Position numbers and translations under genes: made by a program. This document shows, one piece after another, positions 8,945 to 16,866 of a stretch of DNA of 64,000 nucleotides. The stretch lies in NCBI RefSeq assembly GCF_964253915.1, contig NZ_CAXUSG020000006.1:248001-312000 (forward strand), given 5' to 3'. Position 1 is the first letter of the stretch, and each line of letters starts with the position of its first letter. The notes beneath the pieces were generated by a model that did not search any database, was not told the origin of the DNA, and saw only the letters and a program-made list of their open reading frames with translations. This DNA is from Metarhizobium sp964253915 (lineage in GTDB: Bacteria > Pseudomonadota > Alphaproteobacteria > Rhizobiales > Rhizobiaceae).

Positions 8945-9955
8945 ATGAGCCGGAAAGACACCGTCAATTCGCTTTTCATGATGAAGTTGGGATCTCCCAA
9001 CACGACGCCACCGGAGAAGGAGCGCGAGCGCGTTCGCACCGGCGCCGTCTCCGCCATGGGCGCGTCTTTGCAGGAACTGACGGAAGGCGCCCGCGCCGCC
9101 AGCAGGCTTAAGGAGCAGATTGCCAGCGGCACTGTCGTCATCGATCTTGAGCCGGCCATGGTCGATGGCTCGATGGTGAACGACCGGCTGATTATCGATG
9201 TCGATCCGGATTTCCAGGAGCTTGTTGCCAGCATTCGCGAAAGCGGTCAGCAGGTGCCGATCCTGGTGCGGCCGCATCCGGAAAAGACGGAGCGCTATCA
9301 GGTTGCTTACGGCCACCGCCGCCTGCGCGCCGCGCAGCATCTCGGCATTGCGGTCAAGGCCGTGGTGCAGCCGCTCAGCGACAACGAGCTGGTGATCGCC
9401 CAGGGCAAGGAAAATCTCGACCGCAAGGATCTCTCCTATATCGAGAAGGCGCTGTTCGCGCGGCGCCTCGAAGAGAAGGGGTTTGACCGCGTGACCATCA
9501 TGGCGGCACTCTCCACCGACAAGGCGGATCTGAGCCGTTACATCGCCGTGGCGCGGATGATCCCCGAAAGCCTGCTGAACCAGATCGGTCCTGCCCCCAA
9601 GGCGGGCCGTGCCCGCTGGCTGGCCATGGCCGACCGGCTGACCGTGGCGGATGCCATGGACAATGCCGAGGCGCTGACCGGTCAACGCGAATTCCTGATG
9701 GCCGATAGCGATGGCCGTTTCATCAAGCTGTTCGATGCGCTGGCGCCGGTCGCGCCCGCAAATGCGTCGAATGACCGCGATGTCGTCGTCAACGGCACCG
9801 TGAAGGCGGCGCGGCTGGAGGCACGGCGTGCCCAGACGTCGCTGGTTTTCAACAACAAGATCGTGCCGGAATTCGGGGAATATGTTGCGACGCAGCTGGA
9901 TCAGCTTTACATTCAATTCCTGAAAGCGAATCGCAAGGACAAGGGGCGGAACTGA
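8945..9955 (+). CDS. repB: RepB/ParB-type partition protein
   Basis: RepB binds parS and stimulates the RepA ATPase. The 336-residue protein carries a ParB nuclease-fold domain (about 75-170) with the SIRESGQQVPILVRPH and YGHRRLRAAQHLG motifs, a helix-turn-helix region near 175-205, and a variable C-terminal dimerisation region. The N-terminus (MSRKDTVNSLFMMKLG) is typical of RepB. A second parS-like near-palindrome lies within its 5' coding region. In repABC operons repC, the replication initiator, follows repB directly; here the next 210 bp are non-coding and then a TetR gene runs the other way, so repC is missing. Confidence 0.93.
   Translation: MSRKDTVNSLFMMKLGSPNTTPPEKERERVRTGAVSAMGASLQELTEGARAASRLKEQIASGTVVIDLEPAMVDGSMVNDRLIIDVDPDFQELVASIRESGQQVPILVRPHPEKTERYQVAYGHRRLRAAQHLGIAVKAVVQPLSDNELVIAQGKENLDRKDLSYIEKALFARRLEEKGFDRVTIMAALSTDKADLSRYIAVARMIPESLLNQIGPAPKAGRARWLAMADRLTVADAMDNAEALTGQREFLMADSDGRFIKLFDALAPVAPANASNDRDVVVNGTVKAARLEARRAQTSLVFNNKIVPEFGEYVATQLDQLYIQFLKANRKDKGRN
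8986..9001. other. second parS-like site inside repB
   Basis: GTTGGGATCTCCCAAC has two perfect 7-bp arms, GTTGGGA and TCCCAAC, around a TC centre, differing at the centre from the site at 8873. It lies within codons 14-19 of repB, 113 bp after the first site. Confidence 0.6.
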
Positions 9956-10165
9956 GCCCCGGCGGTATTCCCGATCTTACAGGACGCTTTGATCATCCAT
10001 TGCAGACATCGGTGACTTGTACAGGCGACAAGAATCGCCTGTAACGCAAGTGAAGTGGTATTTTGCTTTAGCAACGGCCAAAAAACGATTTCTGTGTTTA
10101 TGGTTAGCAAATCGTTAAAATAGGCCTGACACAGCGAAAACCCGAGCATATGCTAGGGCGGACGG
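9956..10165. other. non-coding region after repB, where repC would be expected, with two inverted repeats
   Basis: This AT-richer stretch contains no reading frame resembling RepC. It has a 9-bp perfect hairpin, TACAGGCGA (10020-10028) and TCGCCTGTA (10035-10043), and an 8-bp repeat AACGATTT (10084-10091) with AAATCGTT (10109-10116). The hairpins may be terminators without a T-tract or remnants of the counter-transcribed RNA region that normally lies between repB and repC; the sequence alone does not tell. Confidence 0.5.
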
Positions 10166-10789
10166 TCACATTCCGGCGCTCGGCGAGGTCTGTCGAAAGC
10201 CGGCAGCCAGTGCCAGGACCACCAGCCGCAATTGACCCCGCAAGGTCGCCTCATCCACGCGCCCCAGCCGGTCCTCGATGCTCAACGAAACGATGCCGTG
10301 GACGGCGGAATAGATGGTTCGCGCCAGCGCCGCTGCCTGGGCCGGCGTCAGGCCGGGGTCGAGTTCCCGTAGGGGTTCCTCGATCATGGCGAACAGGCGG
10401 TAGTGATCGTCGCGGTGCCAATCGGGCAGGGACCTGCCATCGGGCAGGCGGTGCTCGAACAATGCACTCCAGGCATTTCGCTCGCCGAGCGCAAAATCCA
10501 GATAGGCATCCGCCATGCCGCAGAGTCGTTGCTCAACCGGCAGCGCCCGCGTGCCCTCGCGCAGTTCGGCAAGGATGGCGCCGAAGCGGGCGAGCACCCG
10601 CGAATTGACCGCCAGCACCAGATCGTCGAAATCGGAAAAGCGTGTATAGATAGAGCCACCGGAACATCCCGCCTCCCGCGCGATCGATCGGGTGGAGACG
10701 GCCGCGAGGCCGTTTTCGGCAATCTGTCTTTCTGTCACGTCAAGGATCCGTTGCGTGAGCTCTTCTTTCTGTTCGGCGGAAATCGGCAT
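10166..10789 (-). CDS. TetR/AcrR family transcriptional regulator
   Basis: A 207-residue repressor-type regulator with an N-terminal TetR helix-turn-helix (about 10-55: RILDVTERQIAENGLAAVST then SIAREAGCSGGSIYTRFSDF in part) and a C-terminal ligand domain. The C-terminal segment, with ALFEHRLPD and a conserved HGIVSLSIEDR, resembles TetR C-terminal families that sense fatty-acid or acyl-CoA-like ligands, but this is weak. The ATG at 10789 is preferred over 10837 because the longer start lies inside an operator-like palindrome. It diverges from the large phospholipid-acylation gene, with three TTGA-N7-TCAA-like palindromes between the two, so it probably regulates both. Confidence 0.88.
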   Translation of the reverse strand: MPISAEQKEELTQRILDVTERQIAENGLAAVSTRSIAREAGCSGGSIYTRFSDFDDLVLAVNSRVLARFGAILAELREGTRALPVEQRLCGMADAYLDFALGERNAWSALFEHRLPDGRSLPDWHRDDHYRLFAMIEEPLRELDPGLTPAQAAALARTIYSAVHGIVSLSIEDRLGRVDEATLRGQLRLVVLALAAGFRQTSPSAGM

Positions 10790-10822
10790 GAGGGTTCCCT
10801 GGGTAACTGCATCAATCTTATT

Positions 10823-10837
10823 TTGAGCGATGATCAA
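10823..10837. promoter_or_regulatory. TetR operator candidate 1
   Basis: TTGAGCGATGATCAA is an imperfect palindrome (TTGA and TCAA ends) about 35 bp upstream of the tetR start. It shares the CGATG core with candidate 3. Confidence 0.5.
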
Positions 10838-10845
10838 AAATAAGA

Positions 10846-10860
10846 TTGATCAGCGTTCAA
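10846..10860. promoter_or_regulatory. TetR operator candidate 2, overlapping a possible -35
   Basis: TTGATCAGCGTTCAA has the same TTGA-N7-TCAA layout as the site 23 bp away. TTGATC (10846-10851) followed after 17 bases by TATCTT (10869-10874) could be the rightward promoter of the acylation gene, in which case this site would block it. Confidence 0.5.
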
Positions 10861-10877
10861 ATTCATTCTATCTTAAA

Positions 10878-10892
10878 ATGAACGATGTTCAA
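10878..10892. promoter_or_regulatory. TetR operator candidate 3
   Basis: Within ATGAACGATGTTCAA, TGAAC and GTTCA form a perfect inverted repeat around GAT. It would lie at the transcription start of the promoter proposed at 10846-10874. Confidence 0.5.
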
Positions 10893-10912
10893 GTTCAAGT
10901 GTCGAGCCAGCA

Positions 10913-10928
10913 GTTGGCGGCTCCCAAC
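10913..10928. other. third parS-like sequence, in the leader of the acylation gene
   Basis: GTTGGCGGCTCCCAAC fits the GTT-N4-GC-N4-AAC pattern and shares the right half CTCCCAAC exactly with the palindrome at 8873-8888; 6 of 8 left-half bases match. It lies about 2 kb from that site and 17 bp before the ATG at 10945. Confidence 0.45.
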
Positions 10929-10944
10929 AAGGGATGGAGTTAGC

Positions 10945-13900
10945 ATGCAAGAACAACAGAAAGCCGGGCCGCTGATCCTGTCACGGCGTTTTGCGCCGCT
11001 GTTCTGGACGCAATTTTTTGCGGCCTTCAACGACAATTTCTTGAAGAACACGTTGGTGTTCCTCATCCTGGCCAAGATGTCGGCCTCCGAGGCCGCCTCG
11101 CTGGTGACACTGGCCGGCGCCATCTTCATCGCTCCCTTCCTGCTGCTCTCCGCCCTCGGTGGCGAACTGGCCGACCGCTTCGACAAGGCGGTCGTCGCCC
11201 GCTGGTTGAAACTCGGCGAGATCGCCGCCGCCGTTGTCGCGGTCGGCGCCATTGCTTTCCACTCGATCGAAGGCATGATGGCGGCGCTGTTCCTGTTCGG
11301 CGTCGGCTCGGCGCTGTTCGGCCCGATCAAATACGCCATCCTGCCCGATCATCTCGATCGTGAGCAGCTGCCAGCGGCGAATGCCTGGATCGAGGGCGCG
11401 ACCTTCATCGCCATCCTCTCCGGTACGATTTTCGCCGGCCTCTCCTTTGCCAGTGGCGGCGATCATCCGGCGATCTTTGGGCCGCTGATCATCGGTTTTG
11501 CCGCCATCGCCTGGGGCGCAAGCTGCCTGATCCCGCGCACCGGCAGTGCCGCGCCGGACCTGTGCATCGATGCCAACATCGTTCGTTCCACCTGGCGTCT
11601 GACGCGGGAAATCTGCGGCGAGCGGCGCATGCTGGTTACCTCGCTGATGGTCTCTTGGTTCTGGCTGATGGGCGCGATCGTGCTCTCCATCCTGCCGCCG
11701 CTGGTCAAGACGCTGGGCGGCAGCGAGATCGCCATCACCGCTTACCTCACCATCTTCGCGATTTCCATCGCCATCGGTTCGTCGATTGCCGCCTGGCTGT
11801 CGGCCGGCCGCATCGTGCTGGTCCAGGCGGTCATCGGCACAGTTCTCTTTGGCGTGGTCGCCATCGATCTCGGCATCTTCATGTCCGGCCTGACACCGGC
11901 TGCCACCGTTGCGCCTGACCTTTCCACCTTCTTCAATACCCCCGGCGCCGTCCGCGTCGCCATCGACCTGGCGCTCGCCGCTGTCACCGGCGCCTTCCTG
12001 ATCGTGCCGAGTTTTGCTGCCCTGCAGGCCTGGGCGAAGCCGGAGCAGCGTGCCCGCGCCGTCGCCGCCAACAACGTGCTGAATGCTGTCTTCATGGCGT
12101 TCGGCGGGGTTGCCGTCGCGGCGATCCAGGCAGCCGGCGCGCCGCTGTGGCTCATCACCGTCGGCCTCGGTGTCGCATCCCTGGTTGCGGCCGGCCTGAT
12201 GCTGCGTTTCCTGCCGACCGATCCGTTTCGCGATTTCATCTCGATCCTGATGCGCGCCTTTTTCCGCCTCGAAGTCGAAGGCATCGAGAATCTTGCGAAA
12301 GCCGGCCCGACGCCGATCCTGGCGCTGAACCACGTCTCCTTCCTCGATGCCGCGCTGGCGCTGGCGCTGTCCGATGCCCAGGGCATGCGCCCGCCGGTCT
12401 TCGCCATCAACACCGACATTGCCCAGCGCTGGTGGGTGCGGCCATTCCTGAAACTCGCCAATGCCTTCCCGCTCGATCCGACCCGGCCGATGGCCACCCG
12501 CTCGCTGATCCGCGCGGTGGAAGGTGGCGAACCGCTGGTGATCTTCCCCGAAGGCCGCCTGACAGTGACCGGCAGCCTGATGAAGGTCTATGACGGCGCG
12601 GCGATGGTGGCCGACAAGACCGGCTCGATGATCGTGCCGATCAAGATCGACGGCCTGGAGCGGACGATTTTTTCGCGCCTCAGCTCCTTCCATACTCGCA
12701 AGCAGCTTTTCCCCAAGGTGCGTGTGACGATCATCGAGCCGGTGAAACTCTCCGTCTCGCCGGAACTCAAGGGCCGCAAGCGCCGGCAGGCCGCCGCCGC
12801 TGCCCTCTACCGCATCATGTCGGATCTCGTCTTCGCCACCAGCGGCAAGACCGGCACCATTCTGGAAGAGATCATCAAGGCCGGCCACACCTACGGCATG
12901 AAGCGCAACGCGCTCGAGGATCCGCTGAGCGGCCGGCTGTCCTATGCGACGATGCTGACAGGTGCGCGGGTTCTGGCGACGAAGTTCGACCGCATGTTCC
13001 CCGGCGAAGAAACGCTCGGCCTGCTGCTGCCGAATGCCAATGGCGCGGTCGTCAGCCTGCTCGGCCTCGTCTCCGCCGGCAAGGTGCCTGCGATGATGAA
13101 TTTTACCGCCGGTCTCGCCAATCTGCGTGCCGCCTGCACCGCGGCCGACATCCGCACCATCCTGACGTCGCGGGCTTTCGTCAAGCAGGCCCGGCTGGAA
13201 GCGGTGATCGATGGCCTGACGGAAAGCGGCATCCGCATCGTCTATCTCGACGACCTGCGGGCGACCGTTTCCAAGCTCGACAAGATCCGTGGCCTGATCG
13301 GCCGGTCGCGGCCGCTGAAGGCGCGCCAGACCACCGACCGTGCGGCGATCCTGTTTACGTCGGGTTCGGAAGGCACGCCGAAGGGTGTGGTGCTGACCCA
13401 TGCCAACATTCTCGCCAACGTTTCGCAAGCGGCGGCGCGCGTCGATTTCCACAATGGCGACAAGGTGTTCAATGTCCTGCCGGTGTTCCACTCCTTCGGC
13501 CTGACGGCGGGCACCATCCTGCCGCTTGCCAGCGGCGTTCCGGTCTATCTCTACCCGTCGCCGCTGCATTACCGCATCATTCCGGAAGCGATCTATTCCA
13601 GCAATGCGACGATCATCTTCGGCACCGATACCTTCCTGGCCGGTTATGCCCGCTCCGCCCATCCCTATGACCTGCGTTCGATCCGCTACTGCTTTGCCGG
13701 TGCCGAGCCGGTGAAGCGCTCGACCCGCGAAACCTACATGGACAAGTTCGGCATCCGTATCCTGGAAGGGTATGGCGTCACGGAAGCGGCTCCCGTCGTC
13801 GCGCTCAACACGCCGATGTACAACAGGCCGGGAACGGTCGGAAAACTGATGCCGGGCATCACGGCACGGCTGGAGCCGGTGCCGGGCGTCGATGAGGGCG

Positions 13901-14376
13901 GTCGCCTGTACGTCAGCGGTCCGAATGTCATGGCCGGTTACCTGCGGGCGGAAAATCCCGGCGTGCTGGAAGTTCCGGCCGACGGCTGGCACGATACCGG
14001 CGACATCGTCACCATCGACGAGGATGGTTTCGTCACCATCCGCGGCCGGGCCAAGCGGTTTGCCAAGATCGGCGGCGAGATGGTGTCGCTGGCAGCGATC
14101 GAGGTGCTGGCGGGCGAAGTCTGGTCGGGTATTCCGGTGGGTGTCGTCGCCGTTGCCGACCCGAAGAAGGGCGAGCGGCTGGTGCTGGTCATCGACAATC
14201 CCAAGGCGAACCGCGCAGACCTGCTGGCCCATGCCCGCGCCAAGGGCGTCAGCGAACTGGCCATCCCCGCCGAGATCCTGCAGGGCAGCGTGCCGCTGCT
14301 CGGCTCTGGCAAGACGGACTTCGCCGGCTTGAAGAACTATGTCGATATGCGTCTGGCCGAACGGCAGGCAAGTTAA
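10945..14376 (+). CDS. aas: LplT-like MFS transporter / 1-acyltransferase / acyl-ACP synthetase fusion
   Basis: This 1143-residue protein combines three activities that in enterobacteria are split between LplT and Aas: flipping of lysophospholipids across the inner membrane, activation of a fatty acid on acyl carrier protein, and re-acylation of the lysophospholipid. Residues 1 to ~420 are an MFS permease with about 12 hydrophobic segments (start FAPLFWTQFFAAFNDNFLKN in part). A PlsC acyltransferase follows, with the catalytic NHVSFLD (His463, Asp468) and FPEGR near 533-538. The C-terminal ~500 residues are an AMP-binding synthetase with TSGSEGTPKG at 805-814 and GYGVTEAAP. The ATG at 10945 follows GGGATGGAG; the in-frame codon at 10885 overlaps operator 3 and adds unrelated residues. 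Divergent TetR control is likely. Confidence 0.92.
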   Translation: MQEQQKAGPLILSRRFAPLFWTQFFAAFNDNFLKNTLVFLILAKMSASEAASLVTLAGAIFIAPFLLLSALGGELADRFDKAVVARWLKLGEIAAAVVAVGAIAFHSIEGMMAALFLFGVGSALFGPIKYAILPDHLDREQLPAANAWIEGATFIAILSGTIFAGLSFASGGDHPAIFGPLIIGFAAIAWGASCLIPRTGSAAPDLCIDANIVRSTWRLTREICGERRMLVTSLMVSWFWLMGAIVLSILPPLVKTLGGSEIAITAYLTIFAISIAIGSSIAAWLSAGRIVLVQAVIGTVLFGVVAIDLGIFMSGLTPAATVAPDLSTFFNTPGAVRVAIDLALAAVTGAFLIVPSFAALQAWAKPEQRARAVAANNVLNAVFMAFGGVAVAAIQAAGAPLWLITVGLGVASLVAAGLMLRFLPTDPFRDFISILMRAFFRLEVEGIENLAKAGPTPILALNHVSFLDAALALALSDAQGMRPPVFAINTDIAQRWWVRPFLKLANAFPLDPTRPMATRSLIRAVEGGEPLVIFPEGRLTVTGSLMKVYDGAAMVADKTGSMIVPIKIDGLERTIFSRLSSFHTRKQLFPKVRVTIIEPVKLSVSPELKGRKRRQAAAAALYRIMSDLVFATSGKTGTILEEIIKAGHTYGMKRNALEDPLSGRLSYATMLTGARVLATKFDRMFPGEETLGLLLPNANGAVVSLLGLVSAGKVPAMMNFTAGLANLRAACTAADIRTILTSRAFVKQARLEAVIDGLTESGIRIVYLDDLRATVSKLDKIRGLIGRSRPLKARQTTDRAAILFTSGSEGTPKGVVLTHANILANVSQAAARVDFHNGDKVFNVLPVFHSFGLTAGTILPLASGVPVYLYPSPLHYRIIPEAIYSSNATIIFGTDTFLAGYARSAHPYDLRSIRYCFAGAEPVKRSTRETYMDKFGIRILEGYGVTEAAPVVALNTPMYNRPGTVGKLMPGITARLEPVPGVDEGGRLYVSGPNVMAGYLRAENPGVLEVPADGWHDTGDIVTIDEDGFVTIRGRAKRFAKIGGEMVSLAAIEVLAGEVWSGIPVGVVAVADPKKGERLVLVIDNPKANRADLLAHARAKGVSELAIPAEILQGSVPLLGSGKTDFAGLKNYVDMRLAERQAS

Positions 14377-14377
14377 A

Positions 14378-14476
14378 GCAATTCCAGCAAAAGTGCGTCG
14401 CGGTTTTGCGTCCGGAATTGCGTAGAAACAAAGAGATAGAGCATTTTCGCGTTTCGGAGAAAGGCGGAAATGCTCT
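14378..14476. repeat. rhizobial intergenic palindromic repeat (two stem-loops)
   Basis: Two inverted repeats sit in tandem: GCAATTCC (14378-14385) with GGAATTGC (14414-14421), and AGAGCATTT (14438-14446) with AAATGCTCT (14468-14476). The GCAAAAGTGCG and GGTTTTGCGTCCGG interior and this two-stem arrangement resemble a short palindromic element I recognise as widespread between genes in Rhizobium and relatives. It follows the stop codon of the acylation gene directly. Confidence 0.7.
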
Positions 14477-14484
14477 AAAACAAA

Positions 14485-14517
14485 GGCCGGAGCGAACCGT
14501 ATCGCTCCGGCCTTTTT
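14485..14517 (+). terminator. intrinsic terminator between convergent genes
   Basis: GGCCGGAGCG (14485-14494) and CGCTCCGGCC (14503-14512) form a 10-bp GC-rich stem with a short loop, followed by TTTTT (14513-14517). The A-run on the left makes it plausible in both directions for the convergent gene ending at 14579. Confidence 0.85.
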
Positions 14518-14578
14518 CTGTTGCGGTGGAGATCACCGTCGGCATCCACGTGCCCGACGGTGATTTCGCGTAAAGCTG

Positions 14579-15472
14579 CTATTGTTCGATCGGGCTACCT
14601 GCGTCAAGGATCTTACCCGCATCGCCCTCTTCCTGCTTTCCTTCTTCTTGCTGGCCCTCTTCCTGCTTGAAGGTGCCGGCCATGGCCTGGGTATACCACT
14701 GGGAAAGCTCGTAGCAGTAGGTCATTTCCCGGTCGCCCGCCGACCAATAGGCATTGGCATCGCCGCATTCCGAAGCCGTCAGCTTGATGCCGTCCTTGAG
14801 CTTGTACATGGCGGCGACCTGCTGGACGACTTCCAGTATGTTGGACACCTTCACCAGTTCGGCATAGTCGGAGAGGTTCTTGTCCTTCGGCTTCTGGTAG
14901 CTGACGGTGAAACGGGGTTCCTTGCCGCCCTTGCGAGCATGCTTTTCAAGCAGGCCGAACCAGCTGCCATGTGCCTTCTTGTAATCGTCGGCACATTCCT
15001 CGCGCCGGTCGTCCGGCATTTCCATGTCGTTGGCCACTTTCTTGAATTTTTCCGCATTCTTGCCGATCATCATGCAGACCATGTGATAGGCGCGCTGCCG
15101 GTCGAGGGAGTGCGTGTCCCAGAGATCGGGGTCCTCGCCGGCCTCGGAGGACATCTTCCACCCTTCGACGCTGTCGGACAGCGCCTTGTCGAACACGGCA
15201 TCGTCCATTTCCAGCAGGATCAGCGTCGAGAGCGTATCGGCGGCGTCTTCTTCCCGGCCGAGCACCGGCAGGTTGAATTCCGAAATCAGCATGTGCCCCA
15301 TTTCGTGGAACAGGAAGAAGAGGCCGTTATCGAAGGCGAACTCAACCGTTTTTTCCATCTGGCTGTCGGTCAGGCCGGCTACATCATCCTCGAACGTCGT
15401 TGTTTCGGCGCAAGCAGCGGTGGCCGTAAGCAAGGTGGTGGCGGCAAGGAAGGCAAGCTTCAGGCGGTTCAT
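14579..15472 (-). CDS. DUF4344-type putative metallopeptidase, secreted
   Basis: The 297-residue protein begins with a signal sequence (about 1-22, LKLAFLAATTLLTATAACAE) that could be cleaved by signal peptidase I; Cys21 in a weak lipobox context leaves a lipoprotein possible. A zinc-protease HEMGH motif is at residues 56-60, followed by REEDAAD (73-79), a third-ligand-like segment, as in the DUF4344 family. The remaining domain has four or more Cys residues that could form disulphides. The C-terminus is a low-complexity Glu/Gln/Gly repeat (EEGQQEEGKQEEG). The ATG at 15472 follows GAGGG; the upstream ATG at 15487 is less well placed. The substrate is unknown. Confidence 0.8.
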   Translation of the reverse strand: MNRLKLAFLAATTLLTATAACAETTTFEDDVAGLTDSQMEKTVEFAFDNGLFFLFHEMGHMLISEFNLPVLGREEDAADTLSTLILLEMDDAVFDKALSDSVEGWKMSSEAGEDPDLWDTHSLDRQRAYHMVCMMIGKNAEKFKKVANDMEMPDDRREECADDYKKAHGSWFGLLEKHARKGGKEPRFTVSYQKPKDKNLSDYAELVKVSNILEVVQQVAAMYKLKDGIKLTASECGDANAYWSAGDREMTYCYELSQWYTQAMAGTFKQEEGQQEEGKQEEGDAGKILDAGSPIEQ

Positions 15473-15801
15473 CTTCGTGTCCCTCAAGGTGTAAAATATG
15501 GCGGGAATCTATAGTTGAGACCGGCTAATTGGCTGTAAATGCGGAAAGCAATGCCGGGGGATATTTACTTTCAAGGGATAATGAAAGGTTTCAATAGTGA
15601 TTTATATACCATCATTGTTCGTTTCTTATTATGTTTGAGTGATTGGCTTTTATTACTGGAACTGAGCGTTCGGAGGGCGCCTTGCTCCCCCGCGGGCCAT
15701 CGCATCAGTTGCGGACAAGGAACATTTACGGCCGGGCGTCGTTTCCAATCCGGACGCTTTCGCAATTGCAATCCGGCAAACCGGCGTCCGGAGGTGATAC
15801 C
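15473..15801. other. divergent intergenic region, no gene seen
   Basis: This 329-bp gap lies between the DUF4344 gene and a small membrane-protein gene. Bases about 15560-15660 are distinctly AT-rich, compatible with promoters. I see no convincing gene, repeat or RNA. Confidence 0.4.
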
Positions 15802-16194
15802 ATGGCACAATATATCGACGAACGTGGCGATGTGGTTTCGACCGCGCAAACCAACAGGCGGGAAGAGCTGACCCCGGTTGAGGCGCGTCAGGGACTGCTG
15901 GGCCGGCCGGTTCTGATGGTGCTGATCGGTGGCCTGATCCTTGCTCTTCTGGCTTGGGGCGGTGCCGAAATGTGGGGCGAAAGCCAGGACCGTGATGCCG
16001 CCGCGCCCACGACGACAACGACATCGACGACGGAAAATACCGTCGCCAACCAGCCGAGCGGCAGCGGCACTTTCGACAACAACACGCCGGCCGGCGACAC
16101 GCAGCAGACCGTTCCCACGGACCGGGATCCCACGCCGGAGACAAGCACCGGCGGTGCGTCGCAGCAGGTAACGCCTGACGGCACGCAACAGTAA
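15802..16194 (+). CDS. small single-pass membrane protein with Thr/Gln-rich tail
   Basis: I do not recognise this 130-residue protein. Residues 1-35 are polar and probably cytoplasmic, one hydrophobic segment (about 37-54, PVLMVLIGGLILALLAWGG) follows, and the remaining 75 residues are low-complexity, rich in Thr, Gln, Asp and Pro, and probably periplasmic. The ATG at 15802 is chosen because of the textbook GGAGGTG just upstream; the open frame to 15643 lacks a ribosome site. It stands alone, convergent with the YigZ-like gene. Confidence 0.7.
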   Translation: MAQYIDERGDVVSTAQTNRREELTPVEARQGLLGRPVLMVLIGGLILALLAWGGAEMWGESQDRDAAAPTTTTTSTTENTVANQPSGSGTFDNNTPAGDTQQTVPTDRDPTPETSTGGASQQVTPDGTQQ

Positions 16195-16218
16195 ACAGTG
16201 ACTTACGGAAAGGGCAGG

Positions 16219-16818
16219 TCAGTCATCCAGGCGGAGCTGTACCTGCCCGCGGGTCAGATCGCTGATCATCGCCTGGATGGGTGCTGCCCATTCCAGCGTG
16301 ACGCGGATGGAAATGTCCGCACCGCTTGCGGTAAACTCTTCGGAAAGCACCTGAACATGCGGCGAGGCGGCAAGCCTCGCCTGCAGAAGCGCAAGATCGG
16401 AAAAGCCGCAGGCAAAGGTTCCTGTTACGGTGGCGATCTGCTCGACCTTGGCGGCGTTGCGCAGGCATGAGGCGGCGGTGCCGCCATAAGCGCGGATAAG
16501 CCCGCCGCTTCCCAGCAGAATGCCACCGAACCAGCGGGTGACGACGGCGACGACGCCATCCAGCGATTGGCCGTCGATGGCCTGCAGGATCGGCTTGCCG
16601 GCGGTGCCGCGCGGCTCGCCATCGTCGCTGAAACGGTAAGCCTGGCCGATGCGCCATGCCCAGCAATTGTGATTGGCGGTAACGTCGGAATGGGTGGCGA
16701 GGAAACGTTTGGCGTCGTCCTCGCTGGAGATGGGACCGCAAATCGCCAGAAACCGGCTCTTCTTGATGTCCTGTTCAAAGATGGCAGTTTCGGTCAGGGT
16801 GAACATCGGCGTTTCCAT
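16219..16818 (-). CDS. YigZ/IMPACT family protein (UPF0029)
   Basis: The 199-residue protein has the IMPACT N-terminal domain (about 10-115) with KKSRFLAICGPI, NHNCWAWRIG, SDDGEPRGTAGKPIL and RWFGGILLGSGGLIRAYGG (in part), all hallmarks of the YigZ family. A C-terminal ferredoxin-like DUF1949-type domain follows. IMPACT proteins influence translation-related stress kinases in eukaryotes; the bacterial function is not settled. The start is uncertain between 16818, 16806 and 16857: the first two place the conserved region correctly and none has a strong ribosome site. It lies about 50 bp after the glutaryl-CoA dehydrogenase gene on the same strand and could be co-transcribed with it. Confidence 0.85.
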   Translation of the reverse strand: METPMFTLTETAIFEQDIKKSRFLAICGPISSEDDAKRFLATHSDVTANHNCWAWRIGQAYRFSDDGEPRGTAGKPILQAIDGQSLDGVVAVVTRWFGGILLGSGGLIRAYGGTAASCLRNAAKVEQIATVTGTFACGFSDLALLQARLAASPHVQVLSEEFTASGADISIRVTLEWAAPIQAMISDLTRGQVQLRLDD

Positions 16819-16866
16819 TCGCCGATGTTCATAAGATGAGGGCGTTGCTATTGCCAACCCCGGCGA

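Noticed and set aside
9956..10165. A hidden repC after repB
   Set aside because: The gap is only 210 bp, AT-rich and without a frame; RepC is about 400 residues.
10981..14232. A 1083-codon minus-strand open frame opposite the acylation fusion gene
   Set aside because: Complementary-frame shadow of a gene with three recognisable domains; Arg/His/Asp-rich translation without motifs.
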